Both the position numbers and the translations under genes were made by a program. 64,000 bases of DNA, taken from assembly GCF_900155385.1 (NCBI RefSeq), contig NZ_LT699745.1, forward strand, positions 773,720 to 837,719, in the 5' to 3' direction. Below the pieces are notes generated by a model, which was given only the letters and a program-made list of their open reading frames with translations, did no database searches and was not told where the DNA came from. This document shows positions 23,927-31,317 of the stretch, piece after piece; the stretch's first letter is position 1; each line of letters opens with the position of its first letter. This stretch comes from Vreelandella massiliensis (GTDB taxonomy: Bacteria > Pseudomonadota > Gammaproteobacteria > Pseudomonadales > Halomonadaceae).

Positions 23927-24847
23927 CTACAGCACGCCCGACTCGCGCAACAGCGGCCGTAGGCGCGAGATCGCTTGAGGTAAGTCGGCGCCGAGTAGGT
24001 GCACCTCGTCATCGCTGAAATCCTGCTCGCGCAGGCGGGCCACTTCCCCGCATACGCCAAGCGGTACGTTGAGGTTTTTCGCCGCCTCGGGCAGAGCGTC
24101 GCGAATGTAGCTATCGCTCTCCTTTTGGCCGCTGGCCAGCAGCACCATCGAGGAGTGCAGGCGCGCCACGGCTTGGGGAAGGTCTTCAAGCGGAAGATTT
24201 TGATCCAAAAGCTGCACGCGGTAGCCCTGCTCGCTTGCCATCAGCGCCGCCATTAAAATCCACAGCGGGCCAGGGTCGTCGGGCATCACGTTGAGCAGAA
24301 TCAGCGGCCCGCGTGTGGCTTGGTTGGCGTAGTGCAGGCGGATGCCGATCTGACTGCGCAAGAACGCTTCCAAGGTACGCCGCACCAAGGCATCGGGTTC
24401 GCGCTCCCACTGCGCTTCCAGACTGAGGATCACCGGCTGCCACAGCTCGTTAATCGCCACGCTCATGGGGTAGAGCGAAAGGCTTTGGTAATACAGCGAC
24501 TCAAGCTTGGCTAGGTTCAGCGCTTCGATGGTGGTCTGCAGCTGCTGGCGCTGGCTCTCCCAGTCGCCGCTGACAGGCGCCGGCGCTTCCACCTTCTCCG
24601 GCTGGTCGAGCAGATCCCCCACCTGGCTGACCGGCACGCCGCGATTAAGCCACTGCAGGATACGCTCCACCCGGGTGATGTCGTCTTGCGCGTAGAGGCG
24701 ATGCCCTTTCGGCGTGCGCTGGGGTCGAATGAGGCCGTAGCGTCGCTCCCAGGCGCGCAGGGTGACCGAGTTCACACCCGTTAAGCGGGAAACCTCCCGG
24801 ATGGGATAAAGCGGAGTATCGGGTGGGTGGGTCGCCTTGTTGCTCAT
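23927..24847 (-). CDS. MerR-family LitR/CarH-like regulator lacking the cobalamin ligand
   Basis: A 306-residue regulator. The MerR helix-turn-helix spans about residues 14-80 (PIREVSRLTGVNSVTLRAWE, RTPKGHRLYAQDDITRVERI). A four-helix bundle follows (LYPMSVAINELWQPVILSLE), then a Rossmann-like B12-binding-type domain (LLNVMPDDPGPLWILMAALM, GYRVQLLDQNLPLEDLPQAV). In light-sensing CarH/LitR the bundle carries W-x9-EH and the Rossmann domain ExHxxG. Here these read W-x9-RT and DDPGPLW, so the axial histidine and its partners are gone. It therefore resembles the B12-independent class II LitR/PplR group. The start at 24847 (MSNKATH) is preferred over 24925, which would overlap the promoter. Confidence 0.85.
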   Translation of the reverse strand: MSNKATHPPDTPLYPIREVSRLTGVNSVTLRAWERRYGLIRPQRTPKGHRLYAQDDITRVERILQWLNRGVPVSQVGDLLDQPEKVEAPAPVSGDWESQRQQLQTTIEALNLAKLESLYYQSLSLYPMSVAINELWQPVILSLEAQWEREPDALVRRTLEAFLRSQIGIRLHYANQATRGPLILLNVMPDDPGPLWILMAALMASEQGYRVQLLDQNLPLEDLPQAVARLHSSMVLLASGQKESDSYIRDALPEAAKNLNVPLGVCGEVARLREQDFSDDEVHLLGADLPQAISRLRPLLRESGVL

Positions 24848-24930
24848 GGGCGCGAATGCCTCTTGATTGTCGTAACCGCGAATAAATAGTTGTCGTAACG
24901 CTACCCGCGCCAGGGGGAATTTCAACGCGT

Positions 24931-24974
24931 ATTATACACGTCCTCTTTGTACAACTTGTAGCCGCTGGGTACAA
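24931..24974 (-). promoter_or_regulatory. promoter of the regulator-photolyase operon with TTGTACAA boxes
   Basis: On the minus strand a perfect TATAAT (24936-24931) lies 83 bp upstream of the regulator start. A perfect palindrome TTGTACAA (24947-24954) lies upstream of it, about where a -35 would be. A second copy, GGGTACAA (24967-24974, 6/8), is exactly 20 bp away. No good -35 hexamer is present. TGTACA-type boxes are the kind of site described for LitR/CarH regulators, so autoregulation is likely (inference). Confidence 0.6.
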
Positions 24975-25013
24975 CCACTCAGCGCGGTTAAGCCGCTGCG
25001 GCCCTGTTCTCGA

Positions 25014-26057
25014 TCAATTTTGCCCGCTAAGCGCTTGGGCAAGCTGGTGCCCCGAAAGCCAGGCGTCTTCAACGCGGCCACCGCGTAGGCTATCGCCGCA
25101 AAGCGAAAGTCCGTCGTGGCCAATCGCAAACCCCTCTTCTGGCATGTCGGCGTTTTCAGCGGGTTGCGAGTAGCGCCAGCGGTGGGCGCCCATGTCGACA
25201 ATCTTGGGCCATCTCAGCGGCGCGGGGTAGAGGCTTCTCAGGGCGTCAAAGAGCTTCTGCGCGACGGCATCGCTCTCCTCTTCCAGATGTTCCTCGCTCC
25301 AGTCGAGTTGCGCGATGAGGCTGACGCTTTCGGGCGCGTCCTCGCGCCCGGGCTTGGTATGGTTGCGCGAGATAAGCCGCAGGGCTGGGTGCTGGGCGCG
25401 CGCCATCTGCCACTCGCTGGCCTCGCCGGGAAGCGCCGGAAGGGGGGCGTCAAACACCACCCAGCCGGCCCAGCAGCTGCGCTGGGGCAGGCGCTGGCAG
25501 AGCGAAAACAGGCGGTTATCCCACTCTTGTACCAGCTTGGCGGCTTGTGGCGGCGGCGCGCTGATGACGACGTGTGTATAAGGGCCAAATACCTCGTCGG
25601 TGGCGCTTTTAAGCTGCCAGCCGTCTGTCGTTGGGTTAAGCGTGGTAATCCGAGTTTGGGTATGCAGGGCGGCACCTTGGCTTTCGAGCGACTCGGCCAA
25701 GTGGCGGGTGATCGCGCTCATGCGCGGCGCGCCGACAAAGCGGTTTTGCCCATCGTGATGCACCTGCCAGCCACTTGGGCTAGCCTGATAAAGGCAGTTT
25801 GGCCACTTTGCGACGCAGCCGGCATCGCGCCAGCGCTCGACCTCAGCGGCGAAATCGGCGTGGCGCACGGTGAATGCCTGAGCGCCGAGATCCAAGGTCG
25901 CCTTAGGCCGACGCTTGCTGGACATGCGCCCGCCCGGGCCGCGCGCTTTATCAAATAGCGTAACGCTTTGGCCTGCGTTGCTAAGCCGCTTGGCACAGGC
26001 GAGCCCGGCGATACCGGCGCCAATCACGGCGATGCGAGAAGAGGGGTGAGCTGCCAT
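25014..26057 (-). CDS. NAD(P)/FAD-dependent oxidoreductase (renalase-like)
   Basis: A 347-residue flavoprotein with the N-terminal dinucleotide motif RIAVIGAGIAGLACAKRLSN and KARGPGGRMSSKR. FAD-contacting residues near the C-terminus lie in GFAIGHDGLSLCGDSLRGGR and VEDAWLSGHQLAQAL. This is the renalase-like 'NAD/FAD-dependent oxidoreductase' that recurs beside photolyase genes in gammaproteobacteria. AGAGGA lies 8 bp before the ATG at 26057, which is why the 26081 start is rejected. It diverges from the epimerase gene; the 128-bp gap has two imperfect TGTACA-like boxes (26094-26101, 26116-26123). Substrate unknown. Confidence 0.87.
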   Translation of the reverse strand: MAAHPSSRIAVIGAGIAGLACAKRLSNAGQSVTLFDKARGPGGRMSSKRRPKATLDLGAQAFTVRHADFAAEVERWRDAGCVAKWPNCLYQASPSGWQVHHDGQNRFVGAPRMSAITRHLAESLESQGAALHTQTRITTLNPTTDGWQLKSATDEVFGPYTHVVISAPPPQAAKLVQEWDNRLFSLCQRLPQRSCWAGWVVFDAPLPALPGEASEWQMARAQHPALRLISRNHTKPGREDAPESVSLIAQLDWSEEHLEEESDAVAQKLFDALRSLYPAPLRWPKIVDMGAHRWRYSQPAENADMPEEGFAIGHDGLSLCGDSLRGGRVEDAWLSGHQLAQALSGQN

Positions 26058-26184
26058 CACGAGCATCCTCTGAAAAAGCAAAACGTTTTTTCATCGTACC
26101 AGATAGGTATAAATTTTGTGCAATACTGGTGGCTACATTTCGTCATTTACCGCGCCTAAAAGCCGCGTGGGCAAGGAGTTTTAA

Positions 26185-27090
26185 ATGCGTGTACTCATCA
26201 CCGGTGGTAGTGGGTTTGTGGGGCAACGGCTGTGCGAGCGCTTAGTCGCCGAGGGGCACGAGCCGCAAGTGGTATCGCGCTCGCCCAAGCAGGCGCGCCG
26301 CCACCTGCCCCAAGAGTGCGACGTGCGCGAAAGCGCCCAGGCCTTTGTCGATTCACCGCCCGAGGCGCTGGTGAATCTCGCCGGCGAATCGATCGCCGCC
26401 AAGCGCTGGAATGAGGCGCAAAAAAAGGAGCTGGTCGAGTCGCGCCTAAAGGTGACGCAGCAGCTCGTCACCCTTTGCGAACGCTTAAAAGAGAACGGCC
26501 AGCCGCTGCCGAAGGCCATGGTGTCCGCCTCGGCCATGGGCTACTACGGCGATCAGGGCGATAAAAAAGTCACCGAAGAGACGCCGCCCAACGATGAGTT
26601 TGTCCACCGCCTGTGTGCCCAATGGGAGGCGGCGGCCAAAGAGGTCGAGGAGTACGGCGTGCGCTTGGCGATTGTGCGCATTGGCCTGGTGCTGGATGCC
26701 GGCGGCGGGACCCTGCAAAAAATGCTGCCGCCGTTCAAGCTCGGCCTGGGCGGGCGGTTTGGCGACGGCACGCAGTTCATGCCGTGGATTCACCGCGATG
26801 ATTTGGTGGAGGCGATCCTGTTTCTCCTCAAGGATGACAGCCTAAGCGGGCCGTTCAACGCCAGCGCTCCCAACCCGGTCACCAACGCGGAGTTCGCCCA
26901 AACGCTTGCCAAAACGCTCCATCGCCCGGCGATATTTCCCGCGCCCGCGTTCGTGCTCAAAATCGCCCTGGGGGAGATGGCGCGGCTGCTGCTCACCGGC
27001 GCCGATATGCGGCCCAAGCGCCTGGAAGAGGCGGGGTTTACTTTTCAATACCCCACGCTCGACAAGGCGCTGGACGCGATTCTGCGTTAG
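26185..27090 (+). CDS. TIGR01777-type (DUF1731) NAD-dependent epimerase/dehydratase
   Basis: A 301-residue extended-SDR protein (YfcH-like). The Rossmann motif MRVLITGGSGFVGQRLCERL is at the N-terminus, and VNLAGESIAAKRWNEAQKKE, the family signature, follows. The active-site segment is VSASAMGYYGDQGD. PWIHRDDLVEAILFLL comes next, and the C-terminal DUF1731 part has VLKIALGEMARLLLTGADMR. It is preceded by AAGGAG. Divergent from the renalase-like gene and close to photolyase, as in several gammaproteobacteria. Substrate unknown. Confidence 0.92.
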   Translation: MRVLITGGSGFVGQRLCERLVAEGHEPQVVSRSPKQARRHLPQECDVRESAQAFVDSPPEALVNLAGESIAAKRWNEAQKKELVESRLKVTQQLVTLCERLKENGQPLPKAMVSASAMGYYGDQGDKKVTEETPPNDEFVHRLCAQWEAAAKEVEEYGVRLAIVRIGLVLDAGGGTLQKMLPPFKLGLGGRFGDGTQFMPWIHRDDLVEAILFLLKDDSLSGPFNASAPNPVTNAEFAQTLAKTLHRPAIFPAPAFVLKIALGEMARLLLTGADMRPKRLEEAGFTFQYPTLDKALDAILR

Positions 27091-30032
27091 CGCTCGGCAT
27101 CGACGGTGATTACCACCCGCACTGCGTCTAGGCGCAAGCGGGTGTTTTCGATCGCATCGCTTAGCGCGGCGCGCTCCTCTTTTAGCGCCTGGATCTCCGC
27201 GTCGCGCACCGCCGGGTTGTGCTCGGCCAGCGCCGTCAAGCGGGCAAGCTCGCTATCCAGCTGGGCGCGCATGCGGGTTTCCGCGGCCTCGATAATGCTG
27301 GGTAGCTCGCGCTCGGCCTCTCCCTCGCCCTGGGTTAAAAGCTCGCGCAGCTGCTCGTGGCGGCTTTTGATCAAATCTCGCGCCAACGACTTGTTCACTT
27401 TCTGCACGTTCTTGGAGAGCCCGGTAAAGGAGATTTTGTCGGTCAGGTTGGCGCCTGACTCATCAAGCAGCACGCGCACCGCCGTGGGCGGCAGAAAGCG
27501 ATTAAGGTGCAGCCGCTTGGGCGCTGGGCAGTGGGTGCGAAACACCAGTTCCGCCATCAGCCGCCCGCTGGCAATCGCCGGGTGGCGCAGCAGCGCCAGC
27601 GCCGTGTTGCCCATGGTGCCGTCGATAATCCGCCCCATCATTTCGCGCAGCAGCGGGTGCTCCCAGGAGAGCCGCTGAATGTCGTCGCGCGCCAGCGCTA
27701 CATCGCGGCGGTAGGTGGCGGAGAAGCCTTCTTCACCTTTCGCCAACCCCGGCAGGCCGTCGAGCATTTGCTGGCTGGGGGAGAGCAGCATCACGTGGCC
27801 GCCGAGCTCCTGGCTCTCCACGCCGAAGATATCCAGCGCGCGCTCGACAAAGCGCGGCAGCGCCTTGTCGTCGTCCAATTCGCGTACCGCATCGATCACC
27901 GCTTGCGCCCGCGCGGGGCGGCAGGCGTTGAGTTCGAGCAGGCGATTGCGCCCGGCGTCGCGCTCGGCGAGCCTGGCCGTGAACATCTCACGGGTCTCCT
28001 CGACGATCTCGTCAAGCATCTCGTCGTCGAGTAGCGCATCGGCCAGGGCGTCGCCAAAGGCGTCGAACAGGTCGCTGCCCACGCCGTGAGGGGCGCTGAA
28101 CGCGTCCATGCCGTCGTGGTACCAGCGCAATAGACGCTCACCCGGGCTGCCCTCAAAGGTGGGCACGTGAATCTCGATGGCGTGCTGCTGGCCGATACGG
28201 TCGAGGCGGCCGATGCGCTGCTCAAGCTGATCCGGGTGCTGGGGCAGGTCGAACATCACCAGGTGGCGGCAGAACTGAAAATTACGCCCCTCGGAGCCGA
28301 TTTCCGAGCATACCAGCACTTGGCAGCCCTCTTCTTCGTCGGCAAAGGCCGCCGCGGCGCGGTCGCGCTCGATCAGCGAGAGGTCTTCGTGGAACACCGG
28401 GGCGTGGTAGCCGCCGAGCACGCGCAGGCCTTCGGCGATGCCCTCGGCGGTTTCGCGGTGGTGGGCGATCACCAGGACCTTATCGTTGGCAAAGCCGCTT
28501 TCGCTATCGTCGCTGAGTGTCTCCAACAGCCAGTTGATGCGCGGGTCGATGTGCCACCACTGCTCGGCGTTGAGCGGGTCGTTGGAGAGCTCGCGGTACA
28601 TGGCGTCCGGGTAGATCAGCACATCCGGGTGATCCATGCCGGTTTCGATCAGAAGCTCATCGAGGTAGTCCTCGTCGCGCTCCAAACGGCGCAGCACGCG
28701 GCGATAGGCGGAAGGCAGCGCCAGCGGCACGGGGTGATAGCGCCGCTCGGGGAAGCCGCCCACGTGGCGGCGGCTGTTGCGAAACATCACTCGCCCGGTG
28801 CCGTGGCGGTCGAGCAGGGCGTCGCGCAGCTGCGTGCGGGCGGCGTCGTGCTGTGCTTCGCTGGCTTCGGGGTTGGTCAGCGTTTCGAGCAGCGCTTGGC
28901 TGTCGCGGTCGTCGGCCACGGCGTCGACCTTGGCGCGGGCACGGGTATCGCCGGGCAAGGCGTCCAGTGCCTCGATGGCGCTGGCCACTTCGACGTAGTG
29001 GCGCTCCTCCTCCTTAAAGCGCGCGAGGTCGTGGTAGCGCTCGGGGTCGAGCAGGCGCAGGCGGGCGAAGTGGCTTTCCAGCCCCATCTGCTCCGGGGTC
29101 GCGGTGAGCAGCAGCAGTCCGTCGATATCGGCGGAGAGGCGCTCCACGCAGCGGTAACCGGGGCCGCTGCCCTCTTCGTGCCAGTCGAGGTGGTGGGCTT
29201 CATCAACAATAAGCAGATCAAAGTGGCTCGCCAGCGCCTGCTCCTGGCGCGCGGGGTTGGAAAATAGCCAATCTTGGCTGGCGAGTATCAGCTGGCTGCT
29301 CTCGAACGGGTTGGCGCTGCCGTGGGCCTGGCTCTGGCTCTCATCGAGCAGCGTGACGTTAAGCGAGAAGCGGCGCAGCAGTTCCACTAGCCACTGGTGG
29401 GTGAGGCTATCGGGCACTAGAATCAGCGCGCGCTCGACGCGCCCCACGAGCAGCAGACGGTGAAGAATCAGCCCCGCCTCGATGGTCTTGCCCAGGCCAA
29501 CCTCGTCGGCGAGTAGCACGCGTGGGGCGTGGCGGCCGGCGACCTCATCGGCGATATAGAGCTGATGCGGGATCAGATCGATGCGCGGCCCGGAAAAGCC
29601 CAGCGCGCTGTGCTGCTCGATGCGCTGATGGTGGTGCAGGGTGCGAAAGCGCAGGTCGAACCAGTCGTTGCGGTCGACCTGACCGGTCAGCAGGCGGTCG
29701 CGGGCCTGGTCGAACTGCATGGTATCGGCGAGCTTGGCTTCGGGCAGCTCGCGCAGCTCACCGCTGGCGTCCTGGCCGATATAGGTGATCAGCCCGCCCT
29801 GCTCTTTGCTGTCATCGACAAGCATCCGCCATCCATCGGCAGAGATAATCTGGTCACCGCTGCCAAACTGCACACGGGTTAGCGGCGCCTGGCGGGTATT
29901 GTAGGTACGGGTTTCCTGGCTGGCACTGAACAGAATTGTCACGCTGCGGGCGTCGCAGTTAAGCACGGTGCCAAGCCCAAGCTCAGCTTCGCCGTCGCTG
30001 ATCCAGCGCTGGCCGGGAGAGAAATCGCTCAT
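27087..30032 (-). CDS. rapA: RNA polymerase-associated ATPase RapA (HepA)
   Basis: Swi2/Snf2-type ATPase that binds RNA polymerase and helps recycle it after termination. The 981-residue size fits the family (about 968 in E. coli). The Tudor-like N-terminal domain starts FSPGQRWISDGEAELGLGTV. Helicase motif I is LLADEVGLGKTIEAGLILHR and motif II is LLIVDEAHHLDW. Motif III lies in LLLLTATPEQMGLESHFARL, and the C-terminal helicase lobe has VCSEIGSEGRNFQFC and RIGRLDRIGQQHAIEIHVP. It is convergent with the epimerase gene, overlapping its 3' end by 4 bp. Intact. Confidence 0.97.
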   Translation of the reverse strand: MSDFSPGQRWISDGEAELGLGTVLNCDARSVTILFSASQETRTYNTRQAPLTRVQFGSGDQIISADGWRMLVDDSKEQGGLITYIGQDASGELRELPEAKLADTMQFDQARDRLLTGQVDRNDWFDLRFRTLHHHQRIEQHSALGFSGPRIDLIPHQLYIADEVAGRHAPRVLLADEVGLGKTIEAGLILHRLLLVGRVERALILVPDSLTHQWLVELLRRFSLNVTLLDESQSQAHGSANPFESSQLILASQDWLFSNPARQEQALASHFDLLIVDEAHHLDWHEEGSGPGYRCVERLSADIDGLLLLTATPEQMGLESHFARLRLLDPERYHDLARFKEEERHYVEVASAIEALDALPGDTRARAKVDAVADDRDSQALLETLTNPEASEAQHDAARTQLRDALLDRHGTGRVMFRNSRRHVGGFPERRYHPVPLALPSAYRRVLRRLERDEDYLDELLIETGMDHPDVLIYPDAMYRELSNDPLNAEQWWHIDPRINWLLETLSDDSESGFANDKVLVIAHHRETAEGIAEGLRVLGGYHAPVFHEDLSLIERDRAAAAFADEEEGCQVLVCSEIGSEGRNFQFCRHLVMFDLPQHPDQLEQRIGRLDRIGQQHAIEIHVPTFEGSPGERLLRWYHDGMDAFSAPHGVGSDLFDAFGDALADALLDDEMLDEIVEETREMFTARLAERDAGRNRLLELNACRPARAQAVIDAVRELDDDKALPRFVERALDIFGVESQELGGHVMLLSPSQQMLDGLPGLAKGEEGFSATYRRDVALARDDIQRLSWEHPLLREMMGRIIDGTMGNTALALLRHPAIASGRLMAELVFRTHCPAPKRLHLNRFLPPTAVRVLLDESGANLTDKISFTGLSKNVQKVNKSLARDLIKSRHEQLRELLTQGEGEAERELPSIIEAAETRMRAQLDSELARLTALAEHNPAVRDAEIQALKEERAALSDAIENTRLRLDAVRVVITVDAER

Positions 30033-30169
30033 GGTGCCTCAAAGTGTGCTGAGTAAGGATGCTAGAAACGGGTCAACAACCGCCGGATGGGTGGCCGGCG
30101 GCTAATGGGGCGGGGGATTCTAACGCAAAGGGGGAGCAGGATTAAGCGCTAGTCGCGTTAATCTGAGGT

Positions 30170-30970
30170 TCACGGGTTAAGCCACTGATCCAGCTGCGCG
30201 CGGGTGAGCTCGCCGACGTGCTGGGAAAGCGCGCGGCCGTTGCCGTCAAACAGAACCGTGGTGGGCAAGCCGGGGGCGTCGAAGGCCACCATCAGCTGCT
30301 GATTTGGGTCGCGTAGCGCGTAGCGGAAATCGAGGCCTTGTTCGTCGAGGTAGCGGGCGATGGGGAGGAGGTCTTCGCCCTGATTGGCGACTACCACGGT
30401 GACCCCCTGACGCTCGGCGGCCTCCGCCAGCAGCGGCATTTCGCGCAGACACGGCGGGCACCAGGTGGCCCACAGATTGACGATGATCTTGCCCTGGCCG
30501 TCGGCCAGGTCGGGCAGCGCCACGGCGTTGCCGTCGAGATCTTCCAGTTTAATGTCGGGCAGCGCCGCGACGCTGCCGCCGCCAAGTGGCGCAAGGGTTA
30601 CCAGCACCAGCCAAAGGCTAGAGGCGCCGATGAGCAGCGCCATCGCACCGCCCATGGCGATCAGCCGCTCGCGCAGCGCCCAGGCGCTCCAGATCAGCCC
30701 GGCGAGCATTCCCCAGAGGCCGTGATACCCTGGCTGCCAGAGTTTGATGGCGTCTAGCGGCGCGGCGGCGTAGCTCTCAACGTAGAGAGCGATATACCCC
30801 ACGCGGGCGCCTACTAGCCAGGCGATCATCAGCCCGGTGACCCAGCGCTGGCGCAGTGATTGGGGCAAGCCGAGTAAATAGCGCGCGGCGATGATCAGCA
30901 ACAGCGCGCAGGCAAAGGCGTAAAGGCGCGGAAGCGAAAGCAGCAAAGGGCCTAGAGCGATAGCATTCAT
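30170..30970 (-). CDS. Lgt-like membrane half fused to a TlpA-type thioredoxin domain
   Basis: A 266-residue protein. Residues about 1-130 form several membrane helices resembling the N-terminal half of prolipoprotein diacylglyceryl transferase: IALGPLLLSLPRLYAFACAL; IAWLVGARVGYIALYVESY (like GARLGYVLFY in Lgt); LWQPGYHGLWGMLAGLI (like the GGMSFHGG region). The Lgt C-terminal half with its essential arginines is missing. Residues about 135-266 are a periplasmic TlpA/ResA-type thioredoxin domain with the active site NLWATWCPPCLREMPLL and the cis-proline loop GLPTTVLFD. Thiol-disulfide exchange outside the inner membrane is expected. The partner is unknown. Confidence 0.83.
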   Translation of the reverse strand: MNAIALGPLLLSLPRLYAFACALLLIIAARYLLGLPQSLRQRWVTGLMIAWLVGARVGYIALYVESYAAAPLDAIKLWQPGYHGLWGMLAGLIWSAWALRERLIAMGGAMALLIGASSLWLVLVTLAPLGGGSVAALPDIKLEDLDGNAVALPDLADGQGKIIVNLWATWCPPCLREMPLLAEAAERQGVTVVVANQGEDLLPIARYLDEQGLDFRYALRDPNQQLMVAFDAPGLPTTVLFDGNGRALSQHVGELTRAQLDQWLNP

Positions 30971-31080
30971 GGTGTTCTCAATACATAGTTGCCCTGCATT
31001 GTTATTACACTAGGGCGACCGGGTTAGCACGCCTTCGTTGGACAAACCCTATCACGCATTTACCCACATTCGGAGAGATT

Positions 31081-31317
31081 ATGCCTCAGCCCACTTTTGA
31101 TCCGTTACGGGCGCTGGCGATTGGCTCGCAAGCGCTAGGCTTGACCGTGATCATCACCCTAGAAACCGTGCTCGACGATGCCGCGCGGCCCTGGCAGGGC
31201 GTTACGCTGGCGGCGATGGTGACGGCGGCGCTGGGGATTGCGCTAGTGCGGCTCTACCAGCGCAACAAGGCGCGCAAACGCTGGGCTGCACGCATTGAGG
31301 ATGAGGAGCAGAAATGA
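31081..31317 (+). CDS. small two-helix membrane protein upstream of the DASS transporter
   Basis: A 78-residue protein with two hydrophobic stretches (ALAIGSQALGLTVIITLETV; GVTLAAMVTAALGIALVRLY) and a basic then acidic tail (QRNKARKRWAARIEDEEQK). GGAGAG precedes the ATG. Its stop overlaps the start of the next gene by 4 bp (ATGA), so the two are probably coupled. Not a family I recognise. It could be an accessory subunit of the transporter, by location only. Confidence 0.65.
   Translation: MPQPTFDPLRALAIGSQALGLTVIITLETVLDDAARPWQGVTLAAMVTAALGIALVRLYQRNKARKRWAARIEDEEQK

Noticed and set aside
28167-29267. A 366-residue plus-strand frame opposite rapA
   Set aside because: Antisense to a full-length conserved gene with low-complexity composition; no independent support.
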